From Flavobacteriales bacterium UBA7612 (GTDB lineage Bacteria; Bacteroidota; Bacteroidia; Flavobacteriales; Weeksellaceae), in assembly GCA_002484335.1 (NCBI GenBank), contig DLJQ01000001.1, positions 1 through 64,000 on the forward strand: a DNA stretch of 64,000 nucleotides, written 5' to 3'. A program made the translations under genes and the position numbers. This document shows, one piece after another, positions 41,475 through 50,733 of this stretch. The notes beneath the pieces were generated by a model. That model made no database searches and was not told the origin of the DNA. It was given only the letters and a program-made list of their open reading frames with translations. Positions within the stretch are counted from its first letter, which is position 1. The number at the start of each line of letters is the position of its first letter.

Positions 41475-44400
41475 ATGAGAAAAAAATTAACTTCTTTAAG
41501 TCTGTTAGCTTTTTTAGGATTAAGTACAGCTGTATTTGCACAAACTAAGGGAACAGTAAATGATGAGAATGGTTTTCCTGAAGCAGATATCGAAATATCA
41601 GTAAAGGGAACAAGTAAAACTGTTTTCACTGATGAAAACGGAAACTTTGATATTGATGCAAAAGTTGGTGATATTTTAATTGTAAATGGAATCGAATATA
41701 ATGTCACAAGCACTAATTTAGGAATTTTAAAACCTAAAAAAAATGAAACTGTTGATCTTGAAGAGACTGTAATTACCGCTTATGGTTCTCAAAGAAAAGA
41801 AACAGTAGTTGGGTCAAATGCTGAAATAAAATCAGAAAAAATTGAAGATAGACCAATATCAAATGTTGTAAAAGCATTAGATGGTGCAGCACCAGGTGTA
41901 TTAGTTTCTACTGGATCTGGTCAACCAGGAAGTGGAATCAATGTACAAATTAGAGGTATGTCTTCTTATAATTTATCTAATTCACCTTTATATATTGTTG
42001 ATGGTGCTATTTATGCTGGTAATCCAGCAGATTTAAATCCAAACGATATTGCATCACTTAACATATTAAAAGATGCAGCATCTACATCTTTATATGGTTC
42101 ATCTGCAGCAAATGGTGTTGTTATGATCACAACTAAAAAAGGGTCTAAATTAAAAAAAGGAGCGTTTAATTTCACTAGTAATACTGGTGTAGTTACTAGA
42201 AGCATTCCTCAGTATGAAAGAATTGGTGCTGACGATTACTATGTAGCAACTTGGGAGTCTCTTAGAAATGGTAGATTAGTAACAAATCCTTCTGGAGGTT
42301 TATCTGGAGCAAACACATATGCTTCAAATAATTTAATCTCAGGTGTGTTAAAAAATAACATTTATAATGTTGCTGATAATCAAGTTGTAATTGATGGAGC
42401 TTTAAATCCTAATGCTCAGAAATTATATAATGATTTTAATTGGGATAAATATTTAAATAAAGTTGGAAGTACACAGAATTACAATTTAAATTTTAGTGAT
42501 GCTACGGATCGCTCTACAATGTTTGCCTCTTTTGGCTATAACAAAGAAGAAGGTTATGTTATAAAATCAGATTTTGAAAGATATACTGCTCGTGTTTCTG
42601 GTGACAGCCAAGTTACAGATTGGTTAAAACTAGGTGTTAATTTAAGTGGCAATCTAACAAAATCAAATCAAGCAAATGACAGTGGAGGATCTTCTTATAT
42701 CAATCCATTTTATTTTAGTAGAACGATGGGACCAATATATTCTCCTTTTTTATATGATGATAATGGAAATAGAGTTTATGATGAAAATGGAAACGTTGTT
42801 TATGATGGAATTGAAACTAGAGGACGAGGTGCATCTGCTAGCGGTGGACGAAATGTTATTGAAGAAACTTTATTAAATAATGTAAGACAAAATACTAACA
42901 CTGTTAATAGTCGTGCTTTTGCAGAATTCAAAATAACTAAAGGATTAACATTTTTAACAAATCTAAGTTATGATGTTCGAAATTATTCTTTAAGATCATA
43001 CGGTAATAAATATATTGGAGATGCTGCAGGTCAAGGTTCATTAGAAGAAATAGCAAGAAAAACTCAATCTATCACTTTTAATCAATTATTAAATTATACG
43101 AAATCATTTGGACAACATAACTTTGATGTTTTAGCAGGTCATGAATCTTTCGATAGACAAATTGATTATTCTGAAAGATATAAAACAATTGAAGTTATTG
43201 AAGGTATTTATGAGTTTAATAATTTCTTACAAAATGGGACTAACACAAGCTATAATCTACCTTTAACAAAAGAGTCATATTTTGCTAGATTAAATTATGA
43301 CTATTCTGGGAAATATATTCTATCTGGATCTATTCGACAAGATCAATCATCAAGATTTGCTCCTGGTAAAAATAAAGGAACTTTTTGGTCTGTAGGTGCA
43401 GGTTGGAATATTAGCAAAGAAAACTTCCTTAAAGATTCAAAAGTTGTTAATTATTTAAAATACAGAGGGTCTTATGGTGAAGTAGGTAACGATGGTGGTA
43501 TTGATGAAAACCCAGGATACTTTGCAGATTTAACATTATATAATTTAGGAAATTATTTCAATGGAAGCGAGCCAGGTGTATATTTAGGTCAAACAGGAAA
43601 TCCTGATTTAACATGGGAAACTAATGTTCAATTTGATCAAGCTATTGAATTTGGTTTATTTAATAATAGAATAACAGGATCTGTAGAATTTTTTAGAAGA
43701 GAAACTAAAAACATGATTTTCCCTGAACCACAGCCTGGTTCTGCAGGAGAACCAGAAAACCAAATATTTAAAAATATTGGTACAATGAGAAATACTGGTT
43801 GGGAATTTGGTTTAAATTTTGGTATAATTCGTTCAGATTCATTCTCATGGAACTTAGGTGTTACAGCAACTACATTTAAAAATGAAATTGTAAAAATGCC
43901 TGATGGACAAGATGCTTTAATTAATGGCACAAAAAGACTCTCTAAAGGACATTCTCTTTATGACTTTTGGCTTAGAGAATGGTACGGTGTAGACCCTTCA
44001 GATGGAGCTCCATTATTTGTTCAAGACCCAACAAAAGCTGATACATCAGCAACAAGAGTAATAGATGGCAAAAAATACACAACAAACCACAATAATGCAA
44101 ACTTTGCTTATGTTGGTTCATCTATCCCTGATTTATATGGATCAATAAATAATGAGTTCAGATACAAAAATTTATCATTAACAACATTATTTACATATCA
44201 GATAGGAGGAAAAGTTTATGACAGTAATTATGCTACATTAATGTCTGGTTATCCTCAAGGACAAGCACTACATAAAGATATTTTAAAGGCTTGGAAAAAT
44301 CCAGGTGATATAACAGATGTTCCTGTATTAAGCACTCAAAATTACACTGCTGCTGCTGCACAATCTTCTAGATTTTTGCAAGATGCTGATTATTTTATGC

Positions 44401-44609
44401 TAAAAAATGCAACTTTAGGTTATACATTTAACAAGAGAGATATTGAAAGCATAGGTTTGTCTAATTTAAAACTTTTCATTAGTGGTGAAAATTTATTCGC
44501 TATTACTGCAAAAAAAGGTTTAGAACCTGTTCAATCTTTTAACGGAACAACAACTTATCGTTACACTCCTTCAAGAATAGTTAGTTTCGGAATTAATCTA
44601 TCATTTTAA
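41475..44609 (+). CDS. SusC/RagA-family TonB-dependent outer-membrane transporter
   Basis: TonB-dependent channel that imports oligosaccharides or peptides with its SusD-like lid. The 1044-aa protein has a signal peptide (ending VFAQ), a short carboxypeptidase-D-like domain (about 24-95), then the plug with VDGAIYAGNPADLNPNDIA, the TonB-box-like AYGSQRKE before it, and KDAASTSLYGSSAANGVVMITTKKG, and a long barrel ending in an aromatic strand (IVSFGINLSF). The partner SusD gene is 10 bp downstream. No hydrolase, sensor or sigma/anti-sigma pair is nearby, so substrate is unknown. Confidence 0.95.
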   Translation: MRKKLTSLSLLAFLGLSTAVFAQTKGTVNDENGFPEADIEISVKGTSKTVFTDENGNFDIDAKVGDILIVNGIEYNVTSTNLGILKPKKNETVDLEETVITAYGSQRKETVVGSNAEIKSEKIEDRPISNVVKALDGAAPGVLVSTGSGQPGSGINVQIRGMSSYNLSNSPLYIVDGAIYAGNPADLNPNDIASLNILKDAASTSLYGSSAANGVVMITTKKGSKLKKGAFNFTSNTGVVTRSIPQYERIGADDYYVATWESLRNGRLVTNPSGGLSGANTYASNNLISGVLKNNIYNVADNQVVIDGALNPNAQKLYNDFNWDKYLNKVGSTQNYNLNFSDATDRSTMFASFGYNKEEGYVIKSDFERYTARVSGDSQVTDWLKLGVNLSGNLTKSNQANDSGGSSYINPFYFSRTMGPIYSPFLYDDNGNRVYDENGNVVYDGIETRGRGASASGGRNVIEETLLNNVRQNTNTVNSRAFAEFKITKGLTFLTNLSYDVRNYSLRSYGNKYIGDAAGQGSLEEIARKTQSITFNQLLNYTKSFGQHNFDVLAGHESFDRQIDYSERYKTIEVIEGIYEFNNFLQNGTNTSYNLPLTKESYFARLNYDYSGKYILSGSIRQDQSSRFAPGKNKGTFWSVGAGWNISKENFLKDSKVVNYLKYRGSYGEVGNDGGIDENPGYFADLTLYNLGNYFNGSEPGVYLGQTGNPDLTWETNVQFDQAIEFGLFNNRITGSVEFFRRETKNMIFPEPQPGSAGEPENQIFKNIGTMRNTGWEFGLNFGIIRSDSFSWNLGVTATTFKNEIVKMPDGQDALINGTKRLSKGHSLYDFWLREWYGVDPSDGAPLFVQDPTKADTSATRVIDGKKYTTNHNNANFAYVGSSIPDLYGSINNEFRYKNLSLTTLFTYQIGGKVYDSNYATLMSGYPQGQALHKDILKAWKNPGDITDVPVLSTQNYTAAAAQSSRFLQDADYFMLKNATLGYTFNKRDIESIGLSNLKLFISGENLFAITAKKGLEPVQSFNGTTTYRYTPSRIVSFGINLSF

Positions 44610-44619
44610 TTAAAATAAT

Positions 44620-46107
44620 ATGAAAAATATAAAAATATTAATAACATCATTAATAATTACATCTTCTATTTTCATTACTTCTTGTAGTGAAGACTTTTTA
44701 AACACTGAACCATCCCAATCTGTAGATGAATCTTTGGTTTTATCTACTGCTGATGGATTAATGTCAGCTATAAATGGAATGCATAGAAATATGTATTACA
44801 GACAAAATTCTTCTCAAGGACAAAATGGTTATACATCTCAGATGATTATCGCAGATGTTATGGCTGAGGATGTTGTTTTTCCTTCTACTGGTAATAGTTG
44901 GTTTGTCAGCCAATTACGTTGGTTAGATGCTGCAAATGTTAATGCTTCTTCTGTAGCTTATGCATGGGATTTTTGGTATTCTATGAACAAAAATGCAAAC
45001 AAAATCATAGTAAAAGGAGCTAATGCTACTGGAGATAGCGATACAAAGGAAAGAGCATTTGGAGAAGCTTATGCATATAAAGCTTTTGGTTATTTTCAAT
45101 TAGTACAATTATATGCAAAACGCTATGTTAAAGGAGGTGATAATTCTAATTTAGGAATTGTATTAAGAGATGATTCTGAAGATAATGCCCCTAAAGAAAG
45201 AGCTACAGTTGAAGAAGTTTACCAAGAAATATGGAAAAATCTAAATAAAGCAGAAGAATTATTAGAAGGAAAAAAAGTCATCAATAATTCTCACTTTTCT
45301 ATAAACAACGTTTATGGATTAAAAGCTAGAGTAGCATTAGTACAACAAGATTATGAAAATGCTTCAAAATATGCTGTATTAGCCAGAGAAAATCATTCTT
45401 TAATGGACGAAAGAACTTATAAATCTGGATTCAATGATTATACAAACGATGAATGGATGTGGGGTATAAATATTGTGTCTGATCAATCAGATTATTTCGG
45501 AAACTTCATGGCTTATATGTCTCGTAATTACAATTCAACGAATATCCGTCAGAACCCTAAAGCTTTCAACTCAGCATTATATGCTAAATTAGCAGATACT
45601 GATGTTAGAAAACAATTAGTAGACCCAACTGGAAAACACACAGATTTAGATTTACCATCTAATTATTCTAAATTTCCTTATACTTCTCAAAAATTCTTAT
45701 CTATTTCTACTGGAGATAGTCGTGGAGATGTTGTTTTCATGAGAGCAGCTGAGATGTATTTGATTGAAGCTGAAGCTAAATATTTATCTGGTGACGAAGC
45801 AGGATCTAAATCTATTTTAACTGAATTAGCTCAAAAAAGAGATAGTTCATTTACTGGATTCACAACTACTGGAAGTGCATACTTAGAAGATATATATATT
45901 CAACGTCGTGCTGAATTATGGGGAGAAGGATTCCGTTGGTTTGATTTAAAACGTTTAGGTAAAAAACTTGATAGAACAGGTGCTAACCATAATTCTACTG
46001 TTACCAATGGAGTAATGACAATTGAATCAACTGATAATAGATGGCAATGGTTAATCCCACAATCAGAAATTAACTCAAATCCATTGATTGTTCAAAACCC
46101 TTCATAA
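44620..46107 (+). CDS. SusD/RagB-family surface lipoprotein
   Basis: Nutrient-binding lid of the upstream SusC-like channel. The 495-aa lipoprotein has lipobox FITSC with Cys22, followed by SEDFLNTEPSQSVDE, the SusD-like N-terminal signature. TPR-like helices and the conserved C-terminal GEGFRWFDLKRLGKK and IPQSEINSNP are present. Acidic residues right after the Cys (SED) fit surface export. Ligand unknown. Terminator follows at 46156. Confidence 0.95.
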   Translation: MKNIKILITSLIITSSIFITSCSEDFLNTEPSQSVDESLVLSTADGLMSAINGMHRNMYYRQNSSQGQNGYTSQMIIADVMAEDVVFPSTGNSWFVSQLRWLDAANVNASSVAYAWDFWYSMNKNANKIIVKGANATGDSDTKERAFGEAYAYKAFGYFQLVQLYAKRYVKGGDNSNLGIVLRDDSEDNAPKERATVEEVYQEIWKNLNKAEELLEGKKVINNSHFSINNVYGLKARVALVQQDYENASKYAVLARENHSLMDERTYKSGFNDYTNDEWMWGINIVSDQSDYFGNFMAYMSRNYNSTNIRQNPKAFNSALYAKLADTDVRKQLVDPTGKHTDLDLPSNYSKFPYTSQKFLSISTGDSRGDVVFMRAAEMYLIEAEAKYLSGDEAGSKSILTELAQKRDSSFTGFTTTGSAYLEDIYIQRRAELWGEGFRWFDLKRLGKKLDRTGANHNSTVTNGVMTIESTDNRWQWLIPQSEINSNPLIVQNPS

Positions 46108-46155
46108 TCATATTATAATTTATAAAATATCCTCATTTTTATTTTATAACATGAG

Positions 46156-46188
46156 CAAGGTTTCCTATTATGGAAACCTTGTTTTTTT
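46156..46188 (+). terminator. Terminator of susCD operon
   Basis: A 10-bp stem (46156-46165 and 46172-46181) followed by seven T. Confidence 0.88.
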
Positions 46189-46275
46189 ATCTTATCATTT
46201 TAAAATTCATTATTCTATAGAAATATCTTAACTTTACACTTCGAAAAAATTAAAAAAAGATATACAAATAATATT

Positions 46276-47571
46276 ATGAATCCATTGATTGAAGAATTGA
46301 CTTGGAGAGGACTGGTACACAACATCATGCCAGGAACAGAAGAACAATTAAATAAAGAAATAACTTCTGGTTATGTAGGATTTGATCCTACAGCAGATTC
46401 TCTTCATGTAGGAAGTTTAGTTCCTATTTTCTTATTGGTTCATTTACAAAGACACGGTCATCGTCCTATCGCATTGGTTGGTGGAGCTACTGGTTTTATT
46501 GGTGATCCAACTGGAAAAGCTGCTGAAAGAAGTTTATTAGACGTTGAAACATTAAATAAATATGTTGCTGGTATAAAAGCACAATTATCTCGTTTTTTAG
46601 ATTTTGATACTAACAATGGAAATTCTGCAGTTTTAGTTAACAACTATGATTGGATGAAAGATTTTTCATTCATTGACTTTGCTCGTAATGTAGGGAAACA
46701 CATAACTGTAAACTATATGATGGCTAAAGATTCTGTAAAATCTAGACTTTCTTCTGAATCTAATGTAGGAATGTCTTTTACTGAATTTACTTACCAACTA
46801 ATTCAAGGTTACGATTATTTACATTTATATAAAGAATTAGGCGCTAAATTACAAATGGGTGGTTCTGATCAGTGGGGAAATATAACAACAGGAACTGAAC
46901 TTATTCGCCGTACAGCCCAAGGAGAAGCTTTTGCTTTTACTTGTCCATTAACTACAAAAGCAGATGGAACTAAATTTGGTAAATCTGAAGGTGGAGAAAA
47001 TATTTGGCTAGACAAAAAAAGAACTTCTCCTTACAAATTTTATCAATTTTGGTTGAATCAAGCCGATGCTGATGCTGAAAGATACATTAAGATATATACT
47101 TTCTTAGATAAAGAAACTATTGATGACTTAATAGAACGTCATCGTCAAGAACCTCATCTACGCGAATTACAACGTAAATTAGCTACTGAAATTACAATTT
47201 TAGTTCATGGTGTTGACGAATTACGCAAAGCTGAAAAAGCTTCTCAAGTTTTATTTGGAAAATCTACTTCTGAAGATTTAAAAGAATTAGATGGAGATAC
47301 TTTTTTATCTGTTTTTGAAGGTGTTCCACAAGCAACTGTTGCAAAAGAAGAAATAGAAAACGGACTTGATATTGTTGCTACTTTAGCAGAAAAAACAGGT
47401 TTCTTAAAATCAAATTCTGAAGCTCGTCGTGAATTAAAAGCTAACTCTATTTCTGTTAATAAAGAGAAAATTGGAGAAGATTTTGTTTTGACAACTGACA
47501 ATTTGATTGCTGACAAATATGTTTTATTACAAAAAGGGAAAAAGAATTATTTTATTTTAATAGTAGAATAA
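46276..47571 (+). CDS. tyrS: Tyrosine--tRNA ligase
   Basis: Class I aminoacyl-tRNA synthetase, 431 aa. HIGH motif appears as HVGSL (with GFDPTADSLHVGS), the tyrosine pocket as QLIQGYDYLHLY and GGSDQWGNITTG, and the KMSKS motif as KFGKS. A C-terminal S4-like RNA-binding domain (residues about 365-430) is complete. Monocistronic with terminator. The KFGKS form is the standard TyrRS variant. Confidence 0.96.
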   Translation: MNPLIEELTWRGLVHNIMPGTEEQLNKEITSGYVGFDPTADSLHVGSLVPIFLLVHLQRHGHRPIALVGGATGFIGDPTGKAAERSLLDVETLNKYVAGIKAQLSRFLDFDTNNGNSAVLVNNYDWMKDFSFIDFARNVGKHITVNYMMAKDSVKSRLSSESNVGMSFTEFTYQLIQGYDYLHLYKELGAKLQMGGSDQWGNITTGTELIRRTAQGEAFAFTCPLTTKADGTKFGKSEGGENIWLDKKRTSPYKFYQFWLNQADADAERYIKIYTFLDKETIDDLIERHRQEPHLRELQRKLATEITILVHGVDELRKAEKASQVLFGKSTSEDLKELDGDTFLSVFEGVPQATVAKEEIENGLDIVATLAEKTGFLKSNSEARRELKANSISVNKEKIGEDFVLTTDNLIADKYVLLQKGKKNYFILIVE

Positions 47572-47593
47572 ATTCATTCTGAATAATATATTC

Positions 47594-47627
47594 AAAAGCC
47601 TGTATTCTATAGAATACAGGCTTTTTT
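47594..47627 (+). terminator. Terminator of tyrS
   Basis: A 15-bp stem (arms 47594-47608 and 47611-47625, AAAAGCCTGTATTCT and its complement) runs straight into T. Confidence 0.9.
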
Positions 47628-47641
47628 ATAAAATTACTTTC

Positions 47642-47720
47642 TTGCAATAGCGATTGAAGTGAAAATCCTTTTTCCTTAGAAAAAGATTGTAACAAAAAGC
47701 GCGCACCGAAGGAATTGGCT
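47642..47720. repeat. Dispersed hairpin repeat, copy 2
   Basis: Shares outer parts with the element at 27841: GCNANAG-GATTG-AGTNGAAAATCC on the left and AAAAGATTG-AAC-AAAAGC-GCGC on the right. The central stem here is short (CTTTTTC pairing with GAAAAAG) instead of 14 bp. It sits between the tyrS terminator and the terminator of the GDSL operon. Confidence 0.5.
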
Positions 47721-47748
47721 AAAAAAAGCAAGCTAAAAAGCTTGCTTT
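47721..47748 (-). terminator. Terminator of FadL-GDSL operon
   Basis: Stem AAAGCAAGCT (about 47725-47734) with AGCTTGCTTT (47739-47748) and a T run on the minus strand, before the 29-bp gap to the GDSL gene stop. Confidence 0.78.
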
Positions 47749-47777
47749 AATCTATTTATAACCTGAGTTAAATTTTA

Positions 47778-49346
47778 CTAAGGAATTGCTATTCCAGGAT
47801 AATTTGCTGGATATACTTTTCTTAATGTTGAATTGTATTTTGTATTGATTGCATCTACAAACATATTTGCTACAATTGCATATCCATTACCTGTTAAGTG
47901 GATCCCATCTAAAGAAAAGGCACCTCCAGAAATATAGGTAGTTGTATATGTTTGTCCATAATACTTTATTCCAGTAGATGAACTTAATTTTTGCATTTCT
48001 GAATAAGTATCAACTAACGCTATATTATAAGCAGTAGCTAACTCAGCAATTGCTGCATTGTATTTTAAGACAGCTGCTTCTGCCTTTGCTGTTTCTTTTT
48101 GAGTTAGAACATATTTATCTACCATTGGATAACTAACTCCTACAACTGATAATTTAGCAGCTTGTTCTTGTGACAAACCTGCTGCGATTAAATTACTTAA
48201 TCTCGTTTCATCAACTTTACCAATAACTGAAGAAGATGATAATACCAATAAGTCATTTTTTGTTGCTTGCCTTACTTGACCATAAGTCATACCATATAAA
48301 GTAGCCGTTGCTAAACCTAATTGAGGTGTAAGCGCTGCTGTAATTTGAGCAGAAAGATCTGTTAAATCTTTATCTTTTATCACAACTGCGCTTGCAGCTG
48401 TTTTAGAAAAAGATATTTTTCTATCAGAAGCCCCTAATGCATCAAATACTTTATTTAAACCTTCATAAGTTGAATTTAATTCATCGATTAAAGGTCCAAA
48501 ACTCGGATTAGCTGGAGATAATGGTGCATATGGGACAGTAGTGAAATATGGAACAGAACTTACTGAAGGTATATTTGCGATTACACCTTTAGCACCTATT
48601 GCTGTTAAAGCTTTCAATTCTTCATTAATAGAAGCCTTTACTACATTAACATTAGAAATGTCAGAACTTCCATAAGTACTAGGAACCAAATTATTTGTTT
48701 CATTATGATCAACTCCAACTCCACCACTAGTAGCATAACCTAATACGTCATTATTCCCTATCCATAAAGAAAAGAAGGTTGGCTTTTGAGCAACTGCATC
48801 TTCTATAACAGACGTTGTAGCATTAGAAGCAAAACGAACAAAATAAGGATTTGCTGTAGCTGGACTTGTTAATAATCCTGCTTGATCTCCATAATTTGGA
48901 GCAATTAAATGATATGATTTAGCACCTGGAACACCCATATTTTGATATGGACCTTGAGAAGATACATTATCTAGAGCCACTAAAGCTTCTGTAGCAACTG
49001 GGCTTAATGATCCATTAACTATTTTTAATTCTAATTTACCTGGAAAGCCTGGCAGATTTGTAAACCCACCTACATTGTTTGGCATATAAGGAATTTTAAA
49101 ATCTCCACCTCCAGCAGCTTTCATCAAGCCAGCTAATATATTAGGATAAGAATTTTCTTGACCTGATTGATACAATGCATTATCTCTATATCCTGAAGTT
49201 AATGAGTTTCCTAAGGCAATATATTTTGAAAAATCAGCTTCTCCTGCAGTAACTTGAATATCCTCTATTGGATGGTCAAAATCATCATTACAACTAAAGG
49301 TTGTTACCGTTAATGCTGCTAATAAAATTTTATTTAAATGTTTCAT
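47778..49346 (-). CDS. SGNH/GDSL-family lipoprotein hydrolase
   Basis: Lipoprotein esterase or lipase, 522 aa. Lipobox TTFSC with Cys19; the catalytic block I is KYIALGNSLTSGYRD (Ser48), block III is SLWIGNNDVLGY (Gly and Asn of the oxyanion), and block V is DGIHLTGNGY with the Asp-x-x-His pair. Large insertions separate the blocks, as in Bacteroidota members. It follows a FadL-type porin gene by 9 bp, suggesting a lipid-release and fatty-acid-uptake pair at the outer membrane. The acyl substrate is unknown. Confidence 0.88.
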   Translation of the reverse strand: MKHLNKILLAALTVTTFSCNDDFDHPIEDIQVTAGEADFSKYIALGNSLTSGYRDNALYQSGQENSYPNILAGLMKAAGGGDFKIPYMPNNVGGFTNLPGFPGKLELKIVNGSLSPVATEALVALDNVSSQGPYQNMGVPGAKSYHLIAPNYGDQAGLLTSPATANPYFVRFASNATTSVIEDAVAQKPTFFSLWIGNNDVLGYATSGGVGVDHNETNNLVPSTYGSSDISNVNVVKASINEELKALTAIGAKGVIANIPSVSSVPYFTTVPYAPLSPANPSFGPLIDELNSTYEGLNKVFDALGASDRKISFSKTAASAVVIKDKDLTDLSAQITAALTPQLGLATATLYGMTYGQVRQATKNDLLVLSSSSVIGKVDETRLSNLIAAGLSQEQAAKLSVVGVSYPMVDKYVLTQKETAKAEAAVLKYNAAIAELATAYNIALVDTYSEMQKLSSSTGIKYYGQTYTTTYISGGAFSLDGIHLTGNGYAIVANMFVDAINTKYNSTLRKVYPANYPGIAIP

Positions 49347-49355
49347 TTTTTTGTA

Positions 49356-50588
49356 TTATTTAAGGTTATAAGATACTCCAACACCGAAATTAATTGCTCT
49401 TAACTTAACATCTCCTTGGAAATTTTGTTCAATGTTATTAATATGTCTTTCTTCTCCCTTAACATAAGAACTGAACAAATCAACATTAAACCCTGAATTA
49501 AATCTAAATCCTACCCCTGCTGAAAATGAATTTAGATTAGCACTAGGCGTTTCTGATGACCAATAAGCAGAAGGAACTGGTGATTGATCATGATAATAAC
49601 CTAAACGTCCTACAATAAAATTACTAAATGTATATTCAGCACCGAAGCGAATTATCGTATTATCTTTCCAGCTTTTTTGCGATGAAGAAGTATAAAAAGT
49701 ATTTGAAGCATCATTATATAAATTTATATCTAAACTTTTATAACGAGTCCAATTCTGCCATACTACATCACCAAATAATTCTAATTGTGGTAAAACTTTA
49801 TAAGAAACTCCAAATGTGAATTCTGACGGTAGAGGTAATACAGTATTCCACTTATCAGTATTAAATGGAACATTAGAAGCTATCCCTGAAGGCAAATTAC
49901 TCCAAGTTACATCTCCTTTATTTGCTTTCGCATCTACATTAGAACGGTAAGCTAAACCTATACCTAATTTATCTGTAGGCTTAAACATTGCTCCAAAATT
50001 AAATCCTAATCCATGTGCATTTTTATCCTCTAGTTTTAATTTTATATCATTACCCGCAACAGTTTGAACCTTCTCTAATTTAGCAGTTCCATGTGTGTAT
50101 ATAAAACCTACACCAATACTAAACCAATCTGTAAATTTATAAGCTACAGTCGGTTGAATATTAAATGCTTTTAAATCTATATGAGTAATATTAGATTTAT
50201 TTTGCCAATCATCTGGCCATGTAACTGAACTTCCAAATGGAGTTGTAACACTAACACCAATAGCCAAATCATCTAAAGGTTTATAACTAACTGCAAGGTA
50301 CATTGGTGTTCCTAATTTACTATCTGTTTTAGCTTTTTGCATTGTTGTTGCATCTTGCCATTTAACGTCTGTTTGCACACCAAAACCACCTACTGCAATA
50401 CTCAGTTTACTTTTAACAAAAGCTAAACCAGCTGGATTATAAAATGCCACTGAAGCATCATGTGTTTGTGTAGCAGAAGTCCCTCCTAAAGCTGCTTGAC
50501 GAACACCTTGTAAAGCTACTCGGTAACCTCCTGCAAAAGCCGAAGACGCAAGACCGAATAAAGCCATGGTTAAAATTATTTTTCTCAT
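49356..50588 (-). CDS. OmpP1/FadL/TodX-family outer-membrane transporter
   Basis: A 410-aa outer-membrane barrel for hydrophobic compounds such as long-chain fatty acids. Signal peptide 1-19 (SSAFA), then the FadL N-terminal hatch signature GGYRVALQGVRQAALGGTSATQTHDASVAFYNPAGLAF, with the NPAGL motif. The barrel ends in FGVGVSYNLK. First in an operon with the GDSL lipoprotein. TATTTTTG at 50620-50627 is the likely promoter box. Confidence 0.9.
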   Translation of the reverse strand: MRKIILTMALFGLASSAFAGGYRVALQGVRQAALGGTSATQTHDASVAFYNPAGLAFVKSKLSIAVGGFGVQTDVKWQDATTMQKAKTDSKLGTPMYLAVSYKPLDDLAIGVSVTTPFGSSVTWPDDWQNKSNITHIDLKAFNIQPTVAYKFTDWFSIGVGFIYTHGTAKLEKVQTVAGNDIKLKLEDKNAHGLGFNFGAMFKPTDKLGIGLAYRSNVDAKANKGDVTWSNLPSGIASNVPFNTDKWNTVLPLPSEFTFGVSYKVLPQLELFGDVVWQNWTRYKSLDINLYNDASNTFYTSSSQKSWKDNTIIRFGAEYTFSNFIVGRLGYYHDQSPVPSAYWSSETPSANLNSFSAGVGFRFNSGFNVDLFSSYVKGEERHINNIEQNFQGDVKLRAINFGVGVSYNLK

Positions 50589-50619
50589 ATTTTGGTACGT
50601 TTTAATTTTATCATTTAAA

Positions 50620-50627
50620 CAAAAATA
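50620..50627 (-). promoter_or_regulatory. -7 promoter box of FadL-GDSL operon
   Basis: TATTTTTG on the minus strand, about 32 nt before the FadL ATG. Exact TAnnTTTG match; a TTG lies only 13 bp further upstream, too near for a -33. Confidence 0.5.
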
Positions 50628-50733
50628 ACATTATTTATTACAATGTTATGTTAACGTTTATATTTTTTTTAACTAACTATTATTGAATGCAAAAAATACA
50701 AAAAATATTAGTGTAAAAAAAACACTATAAATT

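Noticed and set aside
49628..49819. 63-aa plus-strand frame
   Set aside because: Antisense within the FadL gene; low complexity, no start context.
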